Assembly: GCF_019392335.1 (NCBI RefSeq)
Contig: NZ_JAHXRQ010000035.1
Coordinates: forward strand, 1-38,379
DNA: 38,379 nt
From: Mameliella sp. CS4
GTDB lineage: Bacteria; Pseudomonadota; Alphaproteobacteria; Rhodobacterales; Rhodobacteraceae
Direction: 5' to 3'
Program-made: the position numbers and the translations under genes
Notes under the pieces: generated by a model
What the model was told of the DNA's origin: nothing
The model's input: the letters and a program-made list of their open reading frames with translations, nothing else
The model's database searches: none
Part shown: positions 1 through 7,813 of the stretch, piece by piece
How positions within the stretch are numbered: position 1 is the stretch's first letter
How the letters are laid out: each line of letters opens with the position of its first letter

Positions 1-96
1 CTCTTCATCGAGGAACAGCCCATCACCAAGTGGGGCCGCGCCCTGCAACAGGCCTTCCCGACGCTGCTGAATGCGGCCGGCCAGGTGGCGCGCTGA
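1..96 (+). CDS. 3' end of an unrecognised gene (partial)
   Basis: An open frame enters from the left edge and ends at TGA 94-96. Only 31 residues are visible (start LFIEEQPITKW, end NAAGQVAR), an amphipathic helical tail with no motif I recognise. It is convergent with the broken acetyltransferase that ends at 170, with a 73-base gap. The context suggests a gene of the same polysaccharide region, but no function can be assigned. Confidence 0.45.
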   Translation, partial: LFIEEQPITKWGRALQQAFPTLLNAAGQVAR

Positions 97-169
97 CAGC
101 TGGCGCGCTGACCTGAAAAACAGCATCCGGCGCGGCACCCCGTCCCCAGCCGCATCGCGCCGGAGCGCT

Positions 170-670
170 TCAGTCCTGGATGTCCCTGAAACCCTGCGGA
201 CGCGCCGGATTTCCACTCACGATCACCATGTCGTCGACATTCGCAAAGACTGCCGCGCGAGCAGAGACGATGGCGCCTCTCCCTATGGTCACCCCCGGAC
301 CGACAAAGGCATCCGCCGCGACCCAGGCGTCTTCGCCTATCGAGATCGGCGGGCGCGTCAGATCCAGCGTGGTACTGGATGGGTCATGCCCGCCGGCACA
401 GATATGCGTATATTGCGAAACCGTGGCCCGGGCCCCGATACGGATCGGCCCGACGGAATACAGGTTTGCCCCACTACCGATAGTTGCGTAGTCCCAGATC
501 GTCAGGTTCCAGGGCAGGAAGACCCGCGCACTGGGGTTGATCCTGACCTTCCTGCCGATCTTCGCGCCGAACATCCGTAACAGGAAGACCCTCCAGGGCC
601 AGAAGAACGGACGGGGCGTCAGACGGAACAAGGGTCAGGCGATCCCCCAAAGGACGCGTCCTGCGAGTAC
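170..670 (-). pseudogene. WcaF-like hexapeptide acetyltransferase, broken by in-frame TGA
   Basis: The readable part (631-170, TTG or later start) gives about 153 residues of a left-handed beta-helix acetyltransferase of the WcaF (colanic acid type) family. It has the GAKIGRKVRINPSARV opening coil, YTHICAGGHDPSS, IGEDAWVAADAFVGPGVTIG and a final VSGNPAR loop. Family members carry about 30-50 further N-terminal residues. Reading upstream in the same frame, TGA at 637-635 interrupts a recognisable continuation: LWGIA, stop, PLFRLTPRPF. The family usually has Trp or another hydrophobic residue there, so TGG to TGA is the simplest explanation. Further upstream the frame stays open to a TAA at 775-773, but family similarity fades and no good start or ribosome-binding site is visible. 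It probably once O-acetylated a polysaccharide sugar; a paralogue at 6114-6674 looks intact. An N-terminally short but active protein cannot be excluded. Confidence 0.7.
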
Positions 671-945
671 GGATCTGCTGAATTTGCAGGCACCCCTAAT
701 TGGCCGCGATATCAAGCACACCGGCCTGCGTCTCTTGTGTCGGCACCGAAAAAGTCCCCTGTCATTAAAGCGTTACAATATCGAGGGACGCATTGACCCA
801 GCGCATGGCTATCCACCGTTCATAGCCCGGTCAAGCGCGCATGTCAGTTGAAACTGCTGCTTGAATATGTGAATCACCGCAGTAATTGAAGCTCGGCATA
901 GCTTTCCGCCATTTCGGTCAACCCTTGTCTACGATTGGTCTATCC
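671..945. other. Gene-free stretch between two pseudogenes
   Basis: This stretch lies between the decayed 5' part of the acetyltransferase pseudogene and the ATG of the dehydrogenase pseudogene. The two genes are divergent, so their promoters should lie here, but I see no convincing -35/-10 pair and no clear Shine-Dalgarno before 946. Short overlapping ORFs here have no family resemblance. Confidence 0.4.
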
Positions 946-2847
946 ATGGACGAAATTCGCAATGTGAACCAGCTGCGCAAGGCCGTGCAGACACTCTGGA
1001 GCAGCTCTGATCGCGCCAAGCTTGCCGAAGATTATAGCACGCTCATCGAACAGGCTTATCGCATTCGCCGCGTCGAGGAACAGTTCTTCGTGGCCTTTGG
1101 CCGGGGACAGATGAACGGCACCGTACACACCTGTGTCGGCCAGGAATTCAGTGCCGTCTCGATCTGCTAGCACCTGACCGACGGGGATTGGATCACGTCC
1201 GACCACCGCTGCCACGGTCACTACATCGCCCATACGGGCGACTGGACCGGATTGATCGACGAATTGCTCGGCAAGGCGGATGGTGTCTGCAAGGGTATCG
1301 GGTCCAGCCAGCATCTCTACCGCCAGGGCTTCATCTCGAACGGTCCGCAGGGGGCGCTGCTGCCGGTGGGGACGGGCATCGGCCGAATGGTCCGAGAGAC
1401 GGAGAATGTCGTCGTTTCTTTCGTCGGCGAAGGCACCCTGGGTGAAGGCGTGACCTACGAGGCGCTGAATCTTTCTGCCCTGCTGAAGGTGCCGCAGGTC
1501 TTTGTCTGCGAGAACAATTTCTACTCCCAGTCAACCGCGCAGACCCGCAACACGGCGGGATCGATCCCGGACCGGTTCCGCGCCTTCGGGCTGAAGACCT
1601 TCCTGGCCAATACATGGGATCTGCCGAGCCTGATGCAGACCGTGGGCGAGGCCATCGCACATGCCCGCGGGAACAGCGAACCGGTGGCCATCGTGATGAC
1701 CACCTACCGTCTGAACGCCCACTCCAAGGGCGACGACGACCGGGATGCCGAGGAGGTGGCATTTTTCCGGCAGAACGATCCGATCTCCTGGATCTCGGAG
1801 GGCAACAACCACCTCGCGCAGCGGTTCTCCGAAATCGACGAAGAGGTCGAGAGCTACTTCGACACCGCTCTCTCCAAGCCCGAGCTTCCACTGGACAGTT
1901 ATGTCGGCGACCAGATGCCCCGGCGCACCTCGGCCCGCTACACGCCCGCGGCCGGTTTCGAGGGGCGGGTGATCGAAAGGGTCAATGCTTTCCTGCGTGA
2001 AGAGGCCGAGCGGGGTGCAATGATCATCGGTGAGGACATCGCCGACCCCTACGGCGGCGCGTTCAAGGCCACCAAGGGGAACGGCCAGGACTTCCCCGAT
2101 GCGATCGTCTCGACACCCATCAGCGAGGCGGGGCTTGTCGGAGTGGCGGCAGGCTACAGCCTGGCGGGCCGGCGCGGCATCGCCGAGATCATGTTCGGCG
2201 ATTTCGTCACTTATGCCTTCGACCAGATCGTCAACGGCATCTCCAAGTACCATCACATGTACGGAAAACAGGCCAGCTGCCCGGTCACGATCCGGATGCC
2301 CATGGGCGGCAAGCGCGGCTATGGCGCGACGCATTCGCAATCCCTCGAGAAATTCCTCTGAGGGATCGACAACGTGCTGGTGGTCGCCCTGAACTCGCTC
2401 TCCGATCCAGCGGCTGTCCTGCGCGAAACCCAGGACCTTTCCGTCCCCTCGATCATCATAGAGAACAAGACCGACTACGGCCGGCGCGCACCGGCGGTCA
2501 ACGAGCGGCTGGAGATCCGGCAGAACGCCCGCACGCTGGGACATCTTCTGATCACGCCCCGATACGACAAGCCGCATTTCTCGATTGTCACCTATGGCGA
2601 GCCGGCCCGGCTCATCTACGACGCCTATGACGAAATCGTGGCCGAGACGAATGCGCTTTTCGACCTGCTCTGCATGGTCAAGCTCAGCCCGATGGATCTG
2701 TCGGGCCCTGCGCGCCACATGATGAAGCACGAGGCGATCCTGGCGGTCGAAGACGGTTCGGCCCCCTTCGGCATAGGCGCCGAGATCCTGTCGCAGCTGC
2801 GCGGTCGGGCAGGCAGCACCGTCGTATCGCAATGCGTCGCCATGTAG
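946..2847 (+). pseudogene. Fused E1 alpha/beta thiamine-diphosphate 2-oxoacid dehydrogenase, two in-frame stops, 3' truncated
   Basis: One continuous frame from ATG 946 encodes an E1 alpha-type domain followed by an E1 beta-type transketolase domain, as in 2-oxoacid (pyruvate/branched-chain) dehydrogenases. The ThDP signature is intact: GEGTLGEG (codons about 160-167) ending in ENN about 28 residues later. The beta part begins near VIERVNAFLREEAERG and contains the typical GEDIADPYGG, PISEAGLVG, MPMGG and HSQSLEKF segments. The frame is interrupted by TAG 1168-1170 (after AVSIC) and TGA 2359-2361 (after LEKFL). Similarity continues in the same frame past each stop, so these are nonsense changes, not frameshifts. 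About 620 codons survive. The 3' end is lost where IS21-derived sequence begins near 2806, and the frame closes at 2847 inside the IS remnant. Fused enzymes of this kind occur near surface-polysaccharide loci, but the substrate is unknown. Confidence 0.85.
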
Positions 2848-3045
2848 GAAAAGGTCTTGGTCAGCGATGGTTCGAACCAGAGTGGCTTGGCCACCGCGGC
2901 CTTGAGATTGTCGCAGACGATCGCCTTTGGGACCCCGCCGAAAAACTTCAGCACGCGAACCTGCGCTTCGATCCAGTCCGGCAGCTTCTGACTGAGGCTC
3001 AGCCCAGGCGAAGGTGTAGTTCGATGCGCCAAGCACCGCGACGAA
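2806..3045 (-). mobile_element. istA: IS21-family istA transposase fragment, frameshifted
   Basis: On the minus strand this encodes an internal piece of the IS21 transposase IstA: FVAVLGASNYTFA, then LPDWIEAQVRVLKFFGGVPKAIV, DNLKAAVAKP, and MATHCDTTVLPARPR. The first segment and the rest lie in different frames. The join near GCCTGGGCTGAGCCTCAG fits a single-base insertion relative to the usual FAEASLSQKLPDW. No istB, no catalytic C-terminus and no terminal repeats remain. One edge cuts the dehydrogenase pseudogene and the other is fused in frame to an IS3 transposase start. Confidence 0.75.
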
Positions 3046-3146
3046 GATTTGCGCCTCGGTGAACCGGCTCTTTCGCATTCGCTTGCTCCTTCAAAAGGTT
3101 GAGCAAACTCTACATCAGAACGAGGGAAGTTTCGGGTGGCAGGTCA
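3046..3146 (-). mobile_element. IS3-family left end: terminal repeat and first codons of orfA
   Basis: Minus-strand ATG at 3078-3076 opens MRKSRFTEAQI, the characteristic start of an IS3-family OrfA (IS407-like), preceded by a purine-rich GAAGGAG site. The sequence ending near 3146 (minus strand TGACCTGCCACCC) looks like the element's terminal inverted repeat. After only about eleven codons the frame passes into IS21 IstA sequence, so this is a scar from nested insertion and deletion. Confidence 0.55.
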
Positions 3147-3495
3147 GCGCTGACCAACCCCTCCCACACCCACACAGGTGTCCGGGAATTTGCGAAACCC
3201 GCAGCCTGCCCCCTCGGGTGGCCCGGTTTCAGTCTTCGTGCATACCGGGCGCGGGTGCCCTAGTAGGCGCCGACGGGGGGAGATATCGCGTCTCACTTTG
3301 ACCGCCAATGGATGGTGGTCTTGCCGACGTTGCGCCAGGCACCATTCCTGCGCGCGATGCCATCAGCCTTTCTGAATAATTGACCGACATCGTTCTCGCT
3401 CAGCGGATCGATTGCATGGGTCCTGTCCTGTTCGGCTGATGATCGAGGCAGGGCTTTGCATATCCACGGTACTAATCGAGCAACGGAGACATCAC
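3147..3495. other. Gene-free stretch upstream of the beta-helix gene
   Basis: About 350 bases between the IS3 scar and the beta-helix gene. A 76-codon minus-strand ORF (3523-3293) crosses into the next gene and resembles nothing I know. The promoter of the downstream gene should lie here, but I cannot point to a convincing one. Confidence 0.4.
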
Positions 3496-5982
3496 ATGGG
3501 ACTTCTTGATCTCGCAGTGGCACAAAGAGCCCTAGAAAACAATGGCGACCCGGTTGCAGGGGCGCGGCTGTACGTCTACCCGGTCAACGAGCCCGGCATC
3601 CTTGTGAACATCTACAAGGACTTTCATCTGACTATCCAGCAGGCGAACCCCCTTCGGGCAGACGAGGACGGCAACTTCCCGCCTTGCTACGTGATCGATG
3701 GCCTCTACCGCATGGTTGTCGAAACGCCGCGAGGCGAGGTCCTAACCGAGGTGGACAATATTTCGATCAGCACAGTTCTAGGATCCGGTGAACCCGCCGC
3801 CCTTCCGAAACTGGGCTTCTGCGCGTCTTACCAAGACGTGGCGGCCCTGATCGAAGACACTGCCCTGTCCTATGCTGCCCAGCAGGACAAGACGCTTGTC
3901 GGCGGGGGCGACACCGTCGTTGTCTGGACAGATGGCTTCCGCTACGAGGTTGCGCCGGAGGGCGCTACGGATGCCGACATCGCCACGGCAGGCGGGGTCA
4001 GCCTGTACGTGTGTCCTACGTCGGACGGCAGCGTGTCGGATCGGCAGTTCGGCCATATCGTCAACGACGCTGACCGCCTGAACGCCACCATTGCCTGGGC
4101 CATCAAGTGGGCTCAGGCGAACCACGAGGTCCCCCGGATCGTCGTCCGCGGGAACTACAGCCTCGACAAGCCGCTCAAGGCCTTTTCTTTCGACGGGACG
4201 ATCTTCTCCTATGCCTCGATCCACATCGAAGGGTCGGCACAAGGCTACATGCACAACCAGCGGACCTCCTTCACTTTCACCGATCTTCAGAGCCCAGGGA
4301 TCGTGATCCAGAAGTTGCGTCAGTTCACCCTAAGAAACGTGGCGGTCAAAGGCACCGCAAACAACCTCCTGCTTCCGTCCTATTCGAGCTTGCTAACAAG
4401 AAACGGCTGGTGGAACACCAACGGCGCGGTGGAAAGCGGTCAGTACAAGCTGCATGCCGGGATCTGTGTCGATCCTTTCTACAGCGCGATGCCCGCGAAC
4501 GAGAAATTCGCAGTCTTCGACGGCTCCGGCGCGGAGCCAGACCATTATGCTGCCCCGTCCGGGTCCGGGACGACGCAGCTCCTGGTGGAGAATTGCGACG
4601 TGCAGGGCTGGATCGTCGGAGTGATGTGTTCCGGGTCGGACGTGCAGCTGGGTGACAGCATCACCGTCTCCAAGAGCAATCTGTCCTACAACCGCTGGCC
4701 CTTCTTTATTGGCGAAAGCCAGAACCGCGGTTGCGTGATGAAGGACTGCCATGCCAAGGGGTTCGACGTACTCATGGTTGGCGGCTCCGGCTACGGCGCA
4801 GGCACCGGTGCGCTTTGCTACATTCGCGGCGGGGTCTTTGTGCATGGTCACAGCATCGTGGCGGGCGAGGTGGCCCGCGGCAACGGCGCGGTGACGGACG
4901 CCTATTTCGAAAGCATCTGGGCCATCGGCCATGTGGACGGTGGACACGGCTTCTCGTTCAAGGACTCTCAGATCAAGTTGATCGACGCGGCTACGTCCAA
5001 CCTTCCAGACGTGGACATGCATCTGACGGGGAACGGTCCGGTCAACTTCTTCGGGGGATATATCGGCAAATACAAAAGCGCGGCCCGGCGGCTGAAGATC
5101 CAGAACAAGATCAATGTCGATGGCGCAACCTTTGATGACATGCCCTTTTTTGCCGATTACTCGTCGCCGCACATCCAGACCATGAACCTGCGCTATGCCA
5201 ACGGTCCTTACCGCGGGGTTCACACCGGCCACCTTGGTGCGCTTCTTGCGAATGCGCTTCCCGGCGTGGGTGCGCGCATCATGTCGCTTGGTGACGAGTG
5301 GACCTGCATCTCAGAATGGGAGGCAATCTACAACGGTTCCGGGACCGTGACCGTCGCAGGGGACGGAAGCGCCGTGGTGACAGGGCTCGACATGAGCACG
5401 GTGTCGGTCGGTGACGAGATTGGGATCAACGACGGCTGGTCGATTGTCGAAAACAACGGCGGCAACGGAACCGCCCGCCGGGTCGGCATCGGGCTAGTTA
5501 ACAGCGTGACGGCAACGGACGTGCACCTCACGGGCGTACCGGTCAGCCTGCAGTCCGGCACATACGCCTTCTACACCTACCGGATGCCGCTGATGCACCA
5601 GTTTACATTTGGCGATCTGACCAATGGCTCCGACACGATTACCAATGTCTCTCCGACGGGCAAGTGGAAGGTTGGAGACTGGATCAAGGCCGACGGGTTG
5701 CCGAACTACTGCCGCGTCACCGCGGTCAGCGGGACCACAATCGCTCTGAACAAAACGGCCTCGAGTTCCCGCATTGGTACCGAGCTTTACGATGCCAGGG
5801 TCGTGCTTACCTATAGTTCCGGGACCGCGTCGCCGGTTTCCGGAACATATCCGACGGGATCTTTCGTCAGGAACGCTAAGCCGGTCGTGGACGCCCAGGG
5901 CAAGGTGCTGACAGGCTGGGCCTGTACCGCTGGTGGCGCGCCCGGCACCTGGGCGCCGCAATACGCCAGCGCAGTCGCCTAA
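3496..5982 (+). CDS. Tailspike-like beta-helix protein with phage-type N-terminal adaptor
   Basis: The 828-residue product starts at ATG 3496, chosen because GGAGAC lies six bases upstream; the longer in-frame start at 3412 has no such site. Residues 1 to about 95 (GARLYVYPV, ANPLRADEDGNFPP, GLYRMVVET, VDNI) match the virion-attachment module of phage tail fibres and tailspikes. Residues of roughly 210-600 have the Gly/Asn/Asp-rich, repeated beta-strand texture of a right-handed beta-helix such as pectate-lyase or tailspike depolymerases (for example VENCDVQGWIVGVM, IRGGVFVHGHSIV, FFGGYIGKYK). The C-terminal 200 residues resemble beta-rich carbohydrate-binding or trimerisation domains. No signal peptide is visible. 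It stands alone next to a polysaccharide locus and is closed by a strong terminator. It may be a prophage-derived capsule depolymerase or a domesticated polysaccharide lyase; activity is inferred only. Confidence 0.7.
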   Translation: MGLLDLAVAQRALENNGDPVAGARLYVYPVNEPGILVNIYKDFHLTIQQANPLRADEDGNFPPCYVIDGLYRMVVETPRGEVLTEVDNISISTVLGSGEPAALPKLGFCASYQDVAALIEDTALSYAAQQDKTLVGGGDTVVVWTDGFRYEVAPEGATDADIATAGGVSLYVCPTSDGSVSDRQFGHIVNDADRLNATIAWAIKWAQANHEVPRIVVRGNYSLDKPLKAFSFDGTIFSYASIHIEGSAQGYMHNQRTSFTFTDLQSPGIVIQKLRQFTLRNVAVKGTANNLLLPSYSSLLTRNGWWNTNGAVESGQYKLHAGICVDPFYSAMPANEKFAVFDGSGAEPDHYAAPSGSGTTQLLVENCDVQGWIVGVMCSGSDVQLGDSITVSKSNLSYNRWPFFIGESQNRGCVMKDCHAKGFDVLMVGGSGYGAGTGALCYIRGGVFVHGHSIVAGEVARGNGAVTDAYFESIWAIGHVDGGHGFSFKDSQIKLIDAATSNLPDVDMHLTGNGPVNFFGGYIGKYKSAARRLKIQNKINVDGATFDDMPFFADYSSPHIQTMNLRYANGPYRGVHTGHLGALLANALPGVGARIMSLGDEWTCISEWEAIYNGSGTVTVAGDGSAVVTGLDMSTVSVGDEIGINDGWSIVENNGGNGTARRVGIGLVNSVTATDVHLTGVPVSLQSGTYAFYTYRMPLMHQFTFGDLTNGSDTITNVSPTGKWKVGDWIKADGLPNYCRVTAVSGTTIALNKTASSSRIGTELYDARVVLTYSSGTASPVSGTYPTGSFVRNAKPVVDAQGKVLTGWACTAGGAPGTWAPQYASAVA

Positions 5983-6023
5983 ACCGGTTCCGCGGGGCAG
6001 GCACGATACCACATCCGGACCGC

Positions 6024-6058
6024 GGCGGGGGCGCAAGACCCCCGCCTTTCAATTTTTC
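6024..6058 (+). terminator. Rho-independent terminator
   Basis: An 8-bp perfect stem, GGCGGGGG (6024-6031) and CCCCCGCC (6039-6046), with a 7-base loop is followed by TTTCAATTTTT. It lies 41 bases after the stop of the beta-helix gene and faces the end of the convergent polysaccharide operon. The T-rich tail serves the plus strand. Confidence 0.85.
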
Positions 6059-6113
6059 GCGAAAACCGTTCTGGTTGCCAAGATTTTGAAGACCGCGATG
6101 ACGACGGAGAGCT

Positions 6114-6674
6114 TCATGTGCAGGCGCTTGCCTTGGGGCGGGACGGCCGAGCCCGCCGCGGGGTGGCGGGGTTGCCGGCATGGATGGTCCAGGCGACCAG
6201 ACGACCCTGACCGAACCCCGCCATGGCCAGCACTGCGCCCTCCTCAAGCGTCGCCCCGGGGGCAAGGCAGGCCCGCGCGCCCAACCAGGCATGATCGGCG
6301 ATGCTCACCGGCCGGGTGATGAGATCGAAGCTCTCGCGCGACCAGTCGTGGCTGCCGGTGCAGACATAGGCGCCCTGCGAGAGGCAGGCGTGGGCTCCAA
6401 TGGTGACGGGGGCGAGGTTATCGATCCAGACGTCCTCGCCGATCCAGGAATGATCGCCAACGGTGAGCCGCCAGGGGAATTTTACCCGCACGCCAGGCTT
6501 GACCACGACCCCCACGCCCAACCGCGCGCCAAAGGCCGCCAGCAGCCCGCGCCGCCAGCCGGAGCCGGGCAGCCAGGATGCCAGCAGCAGCCCGTCCGCC
6601 ACCAGCCAGAGCGCCTCCTTCCAGCGCGGTGCGCCGCGGTCGAAGCCGCCGGAGGTGTAGCGGTCAAGCCGCAT
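6114..6674 (-). CDS. WcaF-like hexapeptide acetyltransferase
   Basis: The 186-residue product begins at ATG 6674 (MRLDRYTSGGFDRG), the standard family start; a longer reading has no family support. It is a left-handed beta-helix O-acetyltransferase of the WcaF/colanic acid type: a short N-terminal helix pair (WKEALWLVADGLLLASWLPGSGWRR), then hexapeptide coils (GVRVKFPWRLTVGDHSWIGEDVWIDNLAPVTIG split over coils), with SQGAYVCTGSHDWS carrying the catalytic His, and a HAGNPA loop. It overlaps the upstream glycosyltransferase by 11 bases, so the two are probably translationally coupled. The last coil (AVLAMAGFGQGRLVAWTIHAGNPA) is slightly divergent. Role: acetyl-CoA-dependent O-acetylation of a repeat-unit sugar at the cytoplasmic side. 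It is the last gene of the operon. Confidence 0.85.
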   Translation of the reverse strand: MRLDRYTSGGFDRGAPRWKEALWLVADGLLLASWLPGSGWRRGLLAAFGARLGVGVVVKPGVRVKFPWRLTVGDHSWIGEDVWIDNLAPVTIGAHACLSQGAYVCTGSHDWSRESFDLITRPVSIADHAWLGARACLAPGATLEEGAVLAMAGFGQGRLVAWTIHAGNPATPRRARPSRPKASACT

Positions 6675-7809
6675 CTTCGGAGCCCTTCGGTCGCTCGGCA
6701 GCAGCCCCAAGGCCCACCACCGAGAGGATATGGTCGAGATGCCTGTCATAGCCGCGCTCGAGCGCATGGGCCTTGCGCGCCGCTTGGCGTTCCGGCGCGT
6801 TGGCCGCGTCGAGATCGTTCAGCAGGGCATCGAGTCGGTCCGGCAGATCGTCGGCCTGCGGACCGGCGGAGACATGCACCAGGGGATTGCCGTCATAGGC
6901 TTCGAGCCAGCTCATCAGGACGCACTTTCCGGTCGCGAGGTATTCGAGCACCTTGTGGGAATTCAACGGGCGCGTCGAGTCGAAGGCCTCCGCGCGGAAG
7001 GGCAGAAGCCAGACATCGATGTCGTCGGAGGTGGCGAGAATGTCTTCCGGAGCGGTCAGACCGGGGAATTCGACGTTGGGCATTGCAAGCACCCGGTTCA
7101 GGGCCTCGGCGCGGTCCCAAGTCTCCGGCAAGGGCCCCCAGAAGGTGAAGCGGGCCTCGGAATGGCGGCGCACCATCTCTGCCATCGCCTCCCAATCGAT
7201 CCAGCCCGCGCCGAGATTGCCGACGAAGCCCAGCCCGGGCGCGGCACCGGCTCTGCGCGGCCCGGCAGGACGGCGCGCTTCCTCCATGTGCAGCGCCCCC
7301 AGGCCATGGTCGATCACGTGATCGGGCCGGCAGGGGACGCCGGCGTGTGCGCAGAAAACCGGGTGCAGGGTGAAGACGTGATCGGCATGCTTGCCGCCCT
7401 GACCACGGTCCCCGACGTCGTCCACGAGGTGAAAGAGCGACCGCCGGGCGTCGAAGACCCGCAGGTCGCGGAACTGGTAGGCATTGTCGAAATCCCAGAT
7501 CAGGTCCGGGCGCCCCACCCGCCGGCGGATGGCCCGTGCCTGCCTGCGCATCATGCGGTCGAAGAGCCAGCGGGCGTGGAACTTCAGCGCGTGGGGCAGG
7601 GCAGGGCGGTACTGCAGGGACTCCAAGTTTTCCACCGTCGTCGGGGCAAGGCGTATCTCGCCGGGCCGGATGTCCGGGGACGGCGGGTCGACGAAGACCA
7701 CGCGCCAGCCGCGCCCGGCAAGCGCCTGGGCGTAGTGGTGCTTGGAGACCTGGAACCCCGTCCAGGGCTGGGGCGAGATCACGAGGGCAAGGGGGCGCGT
7801 GTCGGTCAT
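6664..7809 (-). CDS. Glycosyltransferase (GT-B fold, group 1 type)
   Basis: The 381-residue product has an N-terminal GT-B half (LALVISPQPWTGFQVSKHHYAQALAG, then VVFVDPPSPDIRPG) and a C-terminal half with LGFVGNLGAGWIDWEAM, FTFWGPLPETW, NVEFPGLTAPEDI, a short acidic stretch and LNSHKVLEYLATGKCVLMS. The LxxK/ExLAxGxPV-like signature typical of GT4 family donors is present. It is a cytoplasmic enzyme that adds a sugar to the lipid-linked repeat unit; donor and acceptor are unknown. Its stop overlaps the start of the acetyltransferase downstream, and the WbpG-like gene ends four bases upstream. Confidence 0.8.
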   Translation of the reverse strand: MTDTRPLALVISPQPWTGFQVSKHHYAQALAGRGWRVVFVDPPSPDIRPGEIRLAPTTVENLESLQYRPALPHALKFHARWLFDRMMRRQARAIRRRVGRPDLIWDFDNAYQFRDLRVFDARRSLFHLVDDVGDRGQGGKHADHVFTLHPVFCAHAGVPCRPDHVIDHGLGALHMEEARRPAGPRRAGAAPGLGFVGNLGAGWIDWEAMAEMVRRHSEARFTFWGPLPETWDRAEALNRVLAMPNVEFPGLTAPEDILATSDDIDVWLLPFRAEAFDSTRPLNSHKVLEYLATGKCVLMSWLEAYDGNPLVHVSAGPQADDLPDRLDALLNDLDAANAPERQAARKAHALERGYDRHLDHILSVVGLGAAAERPKGSEDAA

Positions 7810-7813
7810 GGCG

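Noticed and set aside
2359..2361. TGA as a selenocysteine or readthrough codon
   Set aside because: No selenoprotein family match, no evident stem-loop after it, and the same gene has a TAG stop and a lost 3' end; decay is simpler.
1531..3078. 515-codon minus-strand ORF antisense to the dehydrogenase pseudogene
   Set aside because: Apart from its first codons (IS scar) it is a shadow of the plus-strand frame in GC-rich DNA and shows no family motif.
3293..3523. 76-codon minus-strand ORF overlapping the start of the beta-helix gene
   Set aside because: Overlaps the ribosome-binding site and start of a well-supported gene and has no recognised family.
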